Shown one piece after another: positions 41,111 to 52,707 of a stretch of DNA of 64,000 bases. The notes beneath the pieces were generated by a model. The model saw only the letters and a program-made list of their open reading frames with translations. It had not been told where the DNA came from and searched no databases. The translations under genes and the position numbers were made by a program. This stretch comes from Fistularia commersonii (lineage: Eukaryota > Chordata > Actinopteri > Syngnathiformes > Fistulariidae). The DNA lies in the NCBI GenBank assembly GCA_037954325.1, contig JBBMNZ010000031.1, positions 1,332,001 to 1,396,000 of the forward strand. Direction: 5' to 3'. The stretch's first letter is position 1; every line of letters starts with the position of its first letter.

Positions 41111-41897
41111 TGTGGGATGGGTGGGTGATGGAGGACGAGGGGTGGGGGTCAAAGGAGGTCTCTGGGTAAGGATATCGGGAAAAAAAATATGAAGATCCTG
41201 TCGGAATAGACAAAAGGTTGTGCAGCCGTGCGAGGGGGGGTGTGGGAAGGGGTGGGGGCGCTGACACAAAAGAAAAGCCAGCGGAGGGAGGAGAGACAAC
41301 GACAATAATATCCACAGCAAAAAAGCAAACGCACTCCTCCTCTGGTCTACGTATGTGTGTGTGCGTGCGTGTGTGTGTGTGACAGTGATGGTGCTGAGCG
41401 GGAGGGATGATGAAAGATGCGTGAAAAAAACAAATACACAAAAAAACACCAGCGTGTAGGGAAAGGGTTAATCCAGAGCCGGGGCTGCCTCTGCTTCTCC
41501 TTTGTCTTTCTTTCACTCTCTCTCCCGCTCTGTCACTCCGGGAGAGGAGGAGTGGGTAGGAATCTTGTCAGTCAACTCGATCCCTCCTGGTAAAGTGTAG
41601 TTGGGCTGACCATTCATAGAAAAAAGACACACAGGCTTTTTCAAAAAGTGCATGTACGTGCACTCGCATGTCGAAAAGTCTCGCTGGATGGGCGCCAGCC
41701 AATCAGCTCTTGAGAGCGACTCCTAAGCAGCGCACTGACCGAATGCTGCAACACACACGGCAACACGGGCAATAGGGTGGGCTTTAGAGCAAGGCTCAAC
41801 AGGTAGGACATGTCACAGGCACTTATGCACGCACAGATCGAAGCAGCCAAGGGAATTTTCTATGCATGTGACATAACCCCCTTGACACACACCTTTT
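41111..41897. other. GC-rich flank of the CpG patch
   Basis: Contains a GT-rich array (about 41349-41383) and pyrimidine-rich tracts. No gene or transposon recognised. It may be upstream flank of the candidate promoter. Confidence 0.35.
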
Positions 41898-41935
41898 CAG
41901 CTGGCCCCTTCAGGGGTCGCCACAGCGAGGCACCT
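41898..41935 (-). repeat. RTE tail fragment (minus)
   Basis: TTTTCAGCTGGCCCCTTCAGGGGTCGCCACAGCGA matches the inverse of the RTE 3' end seen at 18680-18705 and 35865-35900. Only this terminal fragment is recognisable. Confidence 0.65.
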
Positions 41936-43821
41936 CCTGCATCTAGTGCCACCCATACATCTAAAAGACTCATGGAAAATTATCATCTCACTCCTGCTCA
42001 CAGCTAAAGACTAGTTTTTAGAGTTTTAAGTTGCAGCCTAGTCTGAAACAGAGATTTTGCAAAGACCGTGATTGGTAGAGCTCATAGGTCTTGCTTCATA
42101 CTTCTTGCAACCATTGTGATCGTCAGCTACTTTTCGCTTGTGACAAAATGGACAGACCCAGTGAGAAATAGACCAACAAAGACATCCAAAAACTACTGGC
42201 CTGCTAAACCACAGAGGGATTTCCAGGGCTTACAGTGGAACAAACATTTTCACCAAAATAAGGATGGCGTTAGGGATTTTCACACCCTGAAGCAATAAAA
42301 GAAAAATGTAAAAACAACCTTCAACCCATTTGACGGTCCATAGTTAGTCCCACCATAATGAATATGAATGCTTTGGCACCTTCACTCTTTATGTTGTCTG
42401 TGTTTTCTTCGCAGTGGTTTGTTTTTGAGTGCGGCACTTAAGGCATCTGTTTGCATCAAACCGGTCCCTTCTGTGGTCCCTTACCACCCTTGCAAATGGA
42501 AGGCCAAACTGTTTCCCTGAAGGAGGGTAGTTCGAGCTGGACATTTTTCAGAACGGTTTTAACCGAAAGCAGCTAATCACTGCTTGCAATATGTATTTTT
42601 TCTCAAACTGTCCCACAATGCATTATGGGAAGCGGTCTGCATATGACATCCAGTCACAAAGAAGCCAATGCCAACATGCATTGGTTCGAGTAAAGCTACC
42701 CATACATTAGAAGACTTTGAAAAGATTTGCAATAGACTTAAGTCACAGCCTGGTCTGAGACTAAGATTTTGCAAAGGGTGGGGAGGGGGGGGGCACGTCC
42801 CAGCACAGTTACCCATTTGACCACAACGAGGCACATGCTGTGACATCATCATTAACCTGTTATAACCGCACATTTCGAGCTGAAACGTTGCTCTAACAGC
42901 TACGCTCAAACAGCTATGCTCCAACAGCCACTCTTGAGTGCACAAGAGGTGGCTGTATATAGATGCAAAGACAAGTTCATTCCTTTGTTCCCTTCTTCCC
43001 CGGCCACCAGGTGGTCGCCTTCAGACCACAACCACTTTGGTAGTTCTGCATTCAGACTGCCAAACACACACACACCTCGGATTTTCAAATAAACTTTATT
43101 ATACTTCAAAAGGAGAGGTTTTTGGGATTTTGTGTGAATATTGTAACAAGACTGTGTGACAGGGTCAGTGCTCAAACTTACATCTTATTCATCAAAAATA
43201 TCATTGTTAAATAAAATATTGTCATTATACATAAATACCTACTTCTTGAGACCATGTTCCACTCATTTTCCAGCTTTGCTGGTGTTGCCCTGAACAAAGT
43301 TTGTTTCATTATTGAGTTAATGATATTCCAAGAACTTTGATAACTAATAATCATAATTGATAGTTACTACTCCTAACTAATTCTAGTTCCACTCACTGCA
43401 CCACAAATAGGGCCCTGTGTGAGGCTAGGGTAGAACGCACAACAGTCACTGTTTACAAGACAACTAGCTTCTTCCAGCATTTTTTTCCCCCACCATGTAA
43501 TATTTTCACCAGGTATTTGCAGAGCCTTTGCTATTTCAGTCCATCACTTCTCTATCTCTGCTCAGTAGTGATACATTGGAGTGTTGATGTTCAAGCTGGG
43601 CTGTTTTGAGACGTCCTTCACTGTTCACATACTGCCAACAAATACTGTTTCGGCCACCAATACTGCTTTGACAATTATTTGTCCACCAGCTTTCCTGTGT
43701 CCAGTTTTGTTGGAGCTCATCTATCGGTTGTGTTAAGTCACTGTGAAGACTGAAAGACCTGTGATAATATCAAGCATGTTTGATATAATTGATTAGTCTT
43801 TCCTTGTCTTGGGCTCACAGA
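41936..43821. other. No gene recognised; weak direct repeat
   Basis: 41950-42062 and 42697-42777 share diverged stretches (CCCATACAT.TA.AAGACT; GCAGCCT.GTCTGA.AC..AGATTTTGCAAAG), suggesting an old duplication or two copies of an unknown repeat. Nothing else recognised. Confidence 0.4.
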
Positions 43822-43826
43822 TTACC

Positions 43827-44261
43827 TGTCACGGGGCAGGGCAGACTCGGGCAGGGAACCACACCTCAGAGCAGGAATCTGGGTTGAAAGCGCTTTATTT
43901 GGATTGAACGGCAGGTATGGTAGGACAGGTTGTAGGACGGACCCCCAGGCAGGGTGAAGGTAGGATCTCAGGCTGGGTCAAGGTCCGATGATCCACCAGG
44001 GGTTCCCGGCCTACACGCAGGGTCTGGTGGCTCACCTGGGTCAAGGCAGGATCTCGGGCTGGGTCAGAGTTACACCGGCCGGGACCGGCCGTAACGGGGT
44101 AGGGGTCCGGTGTGACAGGAGTCTGGGACATCCTCAATCCTTCGGCGCCAGGCAGAGTGTGCCGCTGCCCTTTATAGGGATCTTGATTAGCGGCAGCTGG
44201 TGCCGATTGCGAATTAATCTCAGCCGTGTCTCCTCTCGGCTGCCAAGAGGAGATCCTGACA
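43827..44261 (-). mobile_element. Solo LTR of an LTR retrotransposon (minus)
   Basis: A 435-bp unit with TGTCA...TGACA ends (5'-TG..CA-3') and a perfect 5-bp TSD TTACC (43822-43826 and 44262-44266). Read on the minus strand it has a TATA box (CCTATAAAGG, 44171-44180) followed about 270 bp later by an AATAAA signal (43894-43899), the layout of a Pol II LTR. No internal region or second LTR is present, so it is a solo LTR left by recombination between two LTRs. The family (Gypsy-type or other) cannot be told from the LTR alone. Confidence 0.85.
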
Positions 44262-44440
44262 TTACCATCTTATAATTAAAGATGTGAAATGACAGGAGCG
44301 TGCAGCAATTCCAGTAAGACTCCAGTAAAACTCCTAAGATTTCTTTCTGACTTCCAGTTTTTGGTGTGTGACTGTGAAAATCATTAGGTATAAGCCCAGC
44401 ATAGCCCAATTTTTTGTATCCTCTTCTCTCTCTCCAAGTA

Positions 44441-45419
44441 CCGTATTTTCCGCACTATAAGGCGCACCTTCAATTTTTAAAAAAGGTTTTATATTTAAAA
44501 AAACGTCAAATATAAGGCGCACCGCATTATAAGGCGCATAGAATAAAAGCTACAGTAGTGGTTGGGGTTGCCTAATGCATCAACTATATGGAGCTGCGCT
44601 AAAGGGAATGTCAACAAAACAGTCAGATAAGTCAGTCAAACTTTATTAAGAGAATACAAACCAACGTTCTGACAACTCCTTTCACTCCCAAAACAAGTTA
44701 GTGCATTCACAATACAGTACCATACCCACCAGTATTTCTTACCGGTATTTGAACTGCCTTCGTTCAAACAATGTATTTCCAAATCCATTCGTCACAGTTC
44801 AAAGCTTTTCATAAAATGAAAGCACCAAGAAGGACCGTTTCTAAATTCATTGATGTTAAGTCCGCTAGCGCTGTTGCCGTCATTCGAATAGTGACTGTGG
44901 CGATACATCTGCTTGCTGCTCTCTGTTCAACAACCCACTGTTGAAGTTTGTCCTCCAAACTGTAGCCATCTCGCTTTGTTCCCTCAGAAACTCTGTTTAG
45001 TCTTCTTTACTTGGTGCAGGTCATCTTTTGGCTTCCTCCACTTCTGCACCATTGATTCATTAATGTTGAATTCTGTCGCAGCTGCTCTATTCCCATGTTC
45101 TACTGCGTGACTGATAGCCTTGAGTTTGAACTGCGTCATAAGCGTGTCTCTTGAAAGGAGCCGTTTTGGGGTCTTATCACTCACTCACTTACACACACAA
45201 TCACGCTCACATGTAAACACGCACACAAAAATGCACGCTTCACGCAGTCATATATCCTAGCATGCACTGCGCGCTACTGCTTCTACAGGAGAAAAGACCT
45301 CTTGAGACCTCTTGTGGCTCAATATTGATCCATATATAAGGCGCATCGGATTACAAGGCGCACTGTCAGTTTTTGACAAAATTAAAGGCTTTTAGTGCCT
45401 TATAGTGCAGAAAATACGG
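44441..45419 (-). mobile_element. Pogo-like element (979 bp) nested in RTE
   Basis: Flanked by TA (44439-44440 and 45420-45421), with inverted ends CCGTATTTTCCGCACTATAAGGCGC and (inverse of the right end) CCGTATTTTCTGCACTATAAGGC. Its 5' end, on the minus strand, closely matches the fragment at 9769-9944. It contains only the N-terminal transposase coding part, so it is a deletion derivative. The GCGCACC/TATAAGGCGC motif repeats several times at the left end (44441-44540). Confidence 0.88.
44984..45184 (-). pseudogene. Pogo transposase N-terminal Brinker-like HTH
   Basis: Minus-strand frame MSDKTPKRLLSRDTLMTQFKLKAISHAVEHGNRAAATEFNINESMVQKWRKPKDDLHQVKKTKQSF. Residues 12-52 are a Brinker-type helix-turn-helix (FKLKAI..GNRAAA.EF.I.E..V..WRK). 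It ends in a stop, with no catalytic domain downstream. It is related in kind to, but clearly different in sequence from, the fragment at 12945-13116. Confidence 0.8.
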
Positions 45420-45790
45420 TACGTCTTCTTTCACTTCATCCATAAATCTTCTCTTTAGCCCTACTGCCTGGCAGTTACAAGCCCAGCACCCTTCCACCAA
45501 TATCCACACTATCCCTCCTCTGTTCATGTCCAAACAGTCTCACTCTGACTTTATCTCTGAAACATGTGCTGTTGTTTCTGATGGACTCTCAATCCTAGAT
45601 GTCTTGTCACTCCCAAAAAGAACCTCAACACCCTCACCCTCCAATTCTGCTTTCTGTCTTTTCTTCAATGTCACTGGCTCTAAACTTTATAGCATCGCTG
45701 GTCTCATCACCGTCTTCTACAACTCTCTTTTCATTCTTGCTGACACTCTTTTATTACACATTATTCCTGACAAATACAGCCCATAGTTAC

Positions 45791-48700
45791 CAATGACAAC
45801 TATCACAGTGATTTTAGCAATCATTACTATGAAAGGGAAGCATTAAATTAAAAATATTTTGGGGATTTCTGAAATATAATTGAAAAGTCAGCAATAGCTT
45901 TCAAAAAGTCCAAACAAATTGTTATTAAAAATATTACTAAAAAATTGTAGAAAAGGACATTTAATGTGTTGAGCAGGAATCAAAACATTGAATTAAAAAC
46001 CAAAATACATTTCTAAAAATTGTGTGCAAGAAAAACAAAGAAATCAAAATGCAAGAAATCGTAGAAAAAGAAATGAAACAAGAAATATGCTCACAAATAA
46101 TGTACATGAAATTAAGACCATGTAAGAAACTACTGAGAAATTATAAGAAAAAAAACTGACTGGCAACTGCCTAAAAATGTGAATTAGGTAGAGTCAATCG
46201 CAGCAAAGATTAAAAAATTTAAATAAGTAGAAACTATCATGAATTAAAGCAAAAATAAGTATTTTAATAAGCCTTGTACACCCTTCCTTTGAGTGCTCAC
46301 CATACTCATGGTTTATGCCAAAATAAATAAATAAATATATAAAAAATTAAAAATAAATAAATACATCACATTTTCAAATGTAATCCAAGTATTTCTTGTC
46401 AAGGCCTAAGTTAGTTGGAGTATTGGTTGTTGCTTTTTAATCTTAGAGTCTAAACCTTTACAATAACAAGCATTCACGACCTGAAATGGAGACCTGCAAA
46501 CACCAGTATGGAATCTCCCTGTCAGTCAAACATGCCTCAGTGACAAGGAGGTGAAGTGATGTCGAATGTGGAATGATTAGGTGTCAAGTTTGGACCATTA
46601 ACCAGAAACCGGGTAAAAAATGCTAAAGCACACTTAAAGACGAGGGGGGAAAAGGAAGCAGCACAAGAAGACAAGCCGGAGTCAGCTAAGGCAATGAACG
46701 ATCTTGAAGAAGGCCAAGAAAGAATAAAAAAATGTTACCATGCCTTCAAAACAGATGCACTAACAAGATAAACAGATGCCTGAGCGAATATATGTTTTGA
46801 AAAAAAGGGGAATCTGAAAGTGACACTGCCTGAGCCATCACTGAACTGAAGGTGATGGAAGTCCAACAGCTGTAGCAGATTATCTCCATCCCGCAGAACA
46901 AGTCTCACCCAGCCCTGGCCTCAAGACAAACCTTTGTGCTTTCAGTTGCGAGGCGAGGAACTCCGGGTTAAAAAAACCTTAAAGGAACTGTATCAGAAAG
47001 GCCATGCCAACCAAATCCCTCTTTCTGATAAGCAAACGTTTAAAAACACAAGGAATCAAAACTAAAGTTGTCTGACAAGAGGTAATCCTATCAAAGCACG
47101 GCTCAAGCAAAGACTTGTCTACAATTAGGACCAATAGCAGGCATTCTCTTCCCTCAGTGAAAGTGCTAACAGAAGTTAACAGAGGGTTTCCCAAGGCACT
47201 GATCCTGACTGAGATTTGATCATTACTAAACTTTTGCTGTTATTTGATAAATACCCATTGTACTTTTAAAGTATTTGCTGTTCATCTGCCACATCCTACT
47301 ACATAAAAATGCTACTACTTTTGGTAATGACTGACATGCCAATGAGCCAATGACACTCTAATGTGAGGCGTTGGTCATGAAAGAGACATGACACCTCCTC
47401 ATGCGTTGTGCGGTTGGCGCTGGGAACCAGGCTGAAATGAAAAGGGTAGCGATTCATGCGCATCAAAACAAGCCCTCAAGGAGCAGCCACACAGGTAAAA
47501 TCATTTTCAGACAGGCTTAGTTTCATGGAATGAACAGCAATAGAAATTAAATCCTTTGTTTACAAGTGACATAAGACAGATCAGAGCTTGACAGGATTAA
47601 GCTTGTTTCACAGAAATACAACTACTTGAACAGAAAACAGTACAAATACCCAGACACATTAGTAGAATTAATACATGTGTGTGTTTATCAACTATCAGCT
47701 GAAACTGGAATAGGGTTAGCCACATTTATTTTCAACTTTGTGGTCCAGCGGCTTAAATATTTAATCTTACCCAAAAGTTTTCAATTTGTTTTTTTGTTTT
47801 TTGCATGATGTGCAATGTTGAATACCCATGAAGTAAGGAAATTTCCTGAATTCCACACTTCTATATTCCTTGTACATGGCATTTACATACCTACAGCGAC
47901 TTTGTGTAGAAATGAAAGGACACATCCTCTCCAAGATTGCATCCATCATAAGCATCCATATAAACAAAGTAGTCTATAGATTACCTTCATAAAGTTTGTT
48001 CTTGAACCCTCACTGATTCACAATCGGCAATTATCGAGGCGGTTCTTTTAAAGTCTGCTTGATGTGTGGAGCTGATAGAAGTGCACAGCAACTGAGGCAA
48101 GTGTTGTGCTGAGTGAGTGATGTTTACCATTTTGTTGTGAGCTGGCCAAATGCTGCAACACACATAGCAACAGAGGCAACCTCGGACGAACCCTAATTAA
48201 CATCTCACTAAACACATGGCCAAAGGTAGGCAACGGTTTCCAGAATAGAAACACTTACATCACCTACCAAACAACAGGTTATAGCCATACTGTCCCTATC
48301 ACATGGACAGGACTTCATCGTTGACATGTGCAGGACATCATTCACCCTAACCATTGAAAAATGTAGCTGAATACAATGATTTTTACAATAAGTACTGAAA
48401 GTTTTCAGTAAGGCTTCATTGCTGGTTATGCATGTAAAAACCACTTGATGAAATAGGAGTTTTATACTATATTACAGTGGTTCAAAGGGACAGCTTAAAA
48501 AAAAAAATGTATACATATATACATATATATATATATATACAGAAAGTGCACTGCTACTTTAGGCTTCATCATTAGAACAGTAGAGAAAAACATGATTTCC
48601 TGATATATCATTATAATCATATATAGAGGGGTAGCTGTAAATAGGATACCGATATTTGTGTCAAACGCGAACAGGACTCAAAAACAAATATGGGACACGG

Positions 48701-49063
48701 CCACCCCTGTCAACCGGACGAATCGGTAGAGCTGATTTTATTTCACTCCGCAGACCTGTCCCCCCTTTTTTGTGAATTACAGATGAATCACACCCATTTA
48801 TCTCAGGAAATGAGGGTTTGAAATGAGCACTGTCCAGTAGCAACTGAAGAGTGTCAATGCATTATGCGGCATTATCAGGCATTTGCGTTATGCTTATTTA
48901 TTTTCTAATGCAAAATGGCTGTTGTTGTCTCAGAGATTGTTTGAAAACCCTGTACGTATTATTCAGAACAAAAAATACTTAAATCTTTGCCAAACTTCAA
49001 CTGGCAATTGGTGGAAACAGTCTGTTTTTATTTTTTATTTATTGATTATAATATATCAAAATC
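45791..49063. other. AT-rich DNA, no gene recognised
   Basis: 3.3 kb without a recognised family. Simple-sequence stretches: AAATAAAT-rich 46320-46367 and (AT)n with ATAC interruptions 48508-48540. Confidence 0.45.
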
Positions 49064-49900
49064 CAGTGGCGGGCTGTCAGGGTCTGCAAGGCCTTTTCTG
49101 ATGCCCTAAAAAAATATCTGAATCTCAAATGTTAATTGTATTTTGTCCATGAATACTGATCAAATAATTCCAAATGGCCTGTTCATTTCCTTTCATGGCT
49201 TTTCCCCTTGGTGTGCCGCTTCCTGACATGCGTTTTCATATTAAAGCATTTAACCAATCACATTACAGCCATCATCTGTTGCCAGGCAGGGTCAAAGTCG
49301 ACAAACTCTGCCGGGGGGGCTGCTGACACTGTTCCTTAAACCAATCAGATTTTGAGTTGGCAACAACCAAAGCCTTCTAGCAGGCTACAGCAACGTCAGG
49401 GTATTCACACCCTCTGATTGGATAGTCAGAGTGGGCTAGTGTGCTAGCGAGGAGAAGCATACTAGCAAGCTGGGAACAGAAATATGGTTGTGTTTGTTTA
49501 ATATCGGTTTTGTCTACCCTCAATGGCTGCAGGAGGAGAAGAATTATTTTGATTTACTTGCTAATATATTGTTAAAGCCATTTTCTAGATGGAGTTTTGA
49601 AGAAAAGCTGGACATAGTAAAGAAAGGTCGGGCAACTCCTAAGCTAGCGAACCTGTCACAAACAGGAACAGGATTTGTATGACATTTTCAAGCCAAGAAC
49701 TATGACCAGTACCCCTGGCTCACAGGCTCCGAGGTACACTTTAAATTGTATTGCAATTTAAAGAGCTTTGAGCTGAAGTGCACAGATAATCTGTACAACA
49801 GAATAATTGAACTCTTTTTGAGGAAAGAAAGGAGGATGGATTTTGTCTACAATTGATCAGAATTATTGGTGAATAAAATGCTGCTATTTTCCAAAATAAT
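49064..49900 (+). mobile_element. hAT element of ZMYM1-like type, 5' fragment
   Basis: Starts with a hAT-like terminus CAGTGGCGGGCTGTCAG and contains, from about 49515, a transposase N-terminal stretch. The 3' end is not found; sequence similarity fades before the next hAT at 49962. Right boundary approximate. Confidence 0.6.
49515..49765 (+). pseudogene. ZMYM1-like hAT transposase N-terminal remnant
   Basis: Frame reads LLKPFSRWSFEEKLDIVKKGRATPKLANLSQTGTGFV, TGA at 49680, then HFQAKNYDQYPWLTGSEVHFKLYC. This matches the N-terminal pattern of transposases related to zinc-finger MYM-type protein 1 (SRWSFEEK, GRPTPKL, YPWLTGSE). The Arg that normally precedes HFQ is the TGA (CGA to TGA, a CpG-type transition). 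The DUF4371 and dimerisation regions are absent. Confidence 0.65.
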
Positions 49901-49961
49901 ACTGCAAGTTTATAAGGTTATTATTGGTGCTTTTTATGTGTCGGAGCTGTTTGCTATAAAG

Positions 49962-51391
49962 CTGGGCTGTCAAAGTCAAATACACAGAGGGCCAAAAAAA
50001 CAAATTTGTTACAAGCCGAGGGCCGGACTAATTCTGAGTTTATTAAAACATATTGAACTGACTGAACATAGCCTATTGAACCAAGACCTGAATACATAAA
50101 TGAAATTGCATGCATTATAAACTGAAAATGCAATATCATGCTGCTCTTTGATCATATCAATTACTGCTTTCAAATAGTACAATGAGGAAATAAAAGTAAA
50201 TAAATCAAATCAGTTGTATTCTTTCTGATGGCTCCAATCTGCAATTACTCCATTAACTGAAAACTAAAGATAAATAAATAAAATAACATAAATTAAAATA
50301 CAAAAATCTATGGCAGACACAGACAAAACAATACTTTCTTCAAAGAAAAGTCACATGTCTTGTAGAAACATATGTAAATATTTAACTGAATTAAAAACAA
50401 AACAGACATTCATGCTCTGTGATCACTTGTCATTATGCTCGGTAATGATAACTTGGTTGAGGCTGAGCCTGATTCTTGGTTGTGTCTCATCTTTTGTACA
50501 AGTTCATCAATGTTCGGGGTCAGGCTCTGAGACGAGGAAATCCTCAGGGTTGAGTGAATGTGCTTATCATAAAGACGGCTCCTGTGCAATGTTATGTTTA
50601 GCTTCATCAAAGAGAACAGTTGTTCACACAGGTATATGCTGCAAACATAGAGAGGGTCTGAGCAGCTTTGATGCCCAGCTGGAACATTGTGTCGGGGATG
50701 AAACGTGCAAACTCAGCAGCACCCACTCTCTTATATTTTTCCTTCCGTGTGTCATTGCACTGGAGCTCTATCAACTCCATTTGTACATTTGGTGGTGCGT
50801 TTTCCACATCAACTGCAAAGGGATTGCCGAGCAGTGCAAACCTGCTTTTTTGGGCTTCAAAGTCAGCAAATCGGCGTCTGACGTCGGTGGCAAGTATGTT
50901 GATTACATTGGCAAACTGTGCACTCGGGAACGTAGCGGTAGAGAGCTTCTCTTCCATGGTCTGGCAGCTGGGAAAGTGGCTCAAGTTTTCTATCTGCATC
51001 TGCAGCCAAATTTTCTCCGCATAAAAGACACACAGGTTTGCCTTTTACCTCCGTGAACATGTACTCTGCCTCCCACCTGCCTTGAAATCCCCTGTTCTGA
51101 GCGTCCATCTTTTGTTTAGCCATTTTTGGGGAGGAGGTAGTGGAAATTTGACATCTGCTCTGACTGCTGACGAAGAATGAAACCAAAGCCCGCGAGCTGC
51201 GCTGCAGCGAGTTTGCGGGTACCGTTGCATTGTGGGGAATGGAGTATTGGTGTGTTCAAAACACCAGCAGGCGGCTGCGGCCTGCGGGCCAGTTATAATA
51301 ATAATTCAATTTCATCCCAGGGGCTAGAGATGATTTGTTCACGGGCCGGATCCAGCCCGCGGACCTTGACTTTGAAACAAGTGACTTTGAC
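49962..51391 (-). mobile_element. hAT element (GTF2IRD2-like), internally deleted
   Basis: Terminal sequences GTCAAAGTCA (49969 on) and its inverse TGACTTTGAC (51382-51391), with subterminal GGGCCGGA and CCGGCCC-type boxes. On the minus strand a transposase start is joined directly to its C-terminal third; the catalytic middle is missing. A TSD could not be fixed with confidence. Confidence 0.75.
50410..51140 (-). pseudogene. GTF2IRD2-like hAT transposase, N- and C-terminal parts fused
   Basis: Minus strand from about 51121: MAKQKMDAQNRGFQGRWEAEYMFTEVKGKPVCLLCGEN, a BED-finger start. Then, in another frame from about 50999, ENLSHFPSCQTMEEKLSTATFPSAQFANVINILATDVRRRFADFEAQKSRFALLGNPFAVDVENAPPNVQMELIELQCND, and on to LTPNIDELVQKMR at about 50500, the C-terminal hAT dimerisation region. 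The junction near 51000 removes the whole DDE domain and shifts the frame. Confidence 0.8.
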
Positions 51392-51627
51392 ACAAAGGCA
51401 TTTATTGTGGCTATACAAGTTATCTATCTGAGATGCACCTCTCATTATACTGCATTTTTGTATAGTACGATGTTTTTATAAAGCCATACACTAATTATTG
51501 GGGGCTGGATTGATTCAGGCCAATACTGAAGAACTGGATGTAAAATGCATGACCTGCCACTGTCCAAATCACGGTTTAACATCCAACCATCTAATTCACT
51601 GATCTGCACTTGAGAAGTATGGTAGTG

Positions 51628-51683
51628 GTACATCTTTATTGTCATTGTGACATGTACAATGAAATTTAAAGATTTGCCCAATC
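51628..51683 (-). repeat. LINE 3' tail (L2-type), minus
   Basis: Read in reverse: AAATTTCATTGTACATGTCACAATGACAATAAAGATG, the end that many fish L2-type LINEs carry just before their terminal repeats. Only the last ~55 bases are recognisable. The rest of 51394-51744 shows nothing else. Confidence 0.55.
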
Positions 51684-52307
51684 AGCGTCTCATACATACT
51701 AAGTAAAAGCAAAATGAACAGTAAATAATTTAAAGCCTAAAATTAATTTTTTTCTTCTTCTCCTTTCAGCTTTTCCTTACAGGGGTCACCACAGCGAATT
51801 AATCTTCTCCATCTATCCCTATTCTCTGTATTCTCCTCTCTCACAACAAATACCTTTATATCCTACCTCACTATATCCATAAATCCTTTCTTTGGTCTTC
51901 CTTGAGACCTCCTGCCAGGCAGCTCCAATTCCAGCATCCATCTACCAATATATTCACTCTCCATCCTCTGTACATGACTGAACCATCTCAGTCTGGCTTC
52001 TCTGACCTTCTCTCAAAACATCTAACTTTCTGTTACTCTGATAGACTCATTCCTGATCCTATCCATCCTGGTCACTCCCAAAGTGAACCTTAGCATCTTC
52101 ATCTCTGCGATCTCCAGCTCTGCCTCCTGTCTTTTTGTCATTGGAACTGTTTCTAGGCCATACAGCATCGCTAGTCTCGCCACTGTCTTGTACACCTTTC
52201 CTTTCATTCTGGCTGATAGTCTTCTATCACATAGTACCCCTGACACTTTTCTCCATCCATTCCAACCCGCTTCAACCTGCTTCACCTCTTTTCGACACAC
52301 TCCGTCG

Positions 52308-52315
52308 CTCTGGAG
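52308..52315. repeat. 8-bp TSD of the 2.8-kb hAT, left
   Basis: CTCTGGAG, repeated exactly at 55116-55123. It corresponds to CTCCAGAG-type RTE sequence (CAGTCCAGAGC in copies A and D). Confidence 0.95.
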
Positions 52316-52707
52316 CAGGGGTTGGGAACCTATGGCTCGTGAGCCAGATGTGGCTCTTTTGATGACTGCCTCTGGCTCTTTGAAAATTTCTTGACGGAAA
52401 AATTAATCAATAATTTTATCAATAATGTTACTTTAGTGAAAAAAATTACAGGAAAAGCCATCAAAATAAAAAAAAATCCATACACATTTAATCTTAAGAT
52501 ATTTTTACCCGCAGCTTTTCGCGCTGGCACGCAACAAAGAGCCAATCCTTTCTGTACTCCGGTGTGCGGGAAGGTCCGATACCCTAAAAGTCTAATTTTA
52601 TTGGATAATTTACAACAGCCTGCACACATCACTTTGAGGCCAAGAAGTAATATTCCCTCGTTTGCGGTTAGCTTGTTTATGCAGAGTGAACCCTTCTAAC
52701 CAAGAAG

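Larger units (their letters stand above)
44408..45790 (-). mobile_element. RTE 3' fragment split by a pogo-like element
   Basis: 44408-44438 and 45422-45790 are two parts of a diverged minus-strand RTE 3' region (right part: TCACTTCATCCATAAATCTTCTCTTTAG, CTGTTCATGTCCAAAC, TTTATAGCATCGCTGGTCTCATC). They re-join across the pogo-like insertion at TA. It is more diverged from copies A-D than they are from each other. Confidence 0.75.

Noticed and set aside
50310..51056. 248-codon plus-strand ORF as a gene
   Set aside because: Antisense of the GTF2IRD2-like hAT remnant, whose minus strand shows the BED finger and C-terminal motifs.
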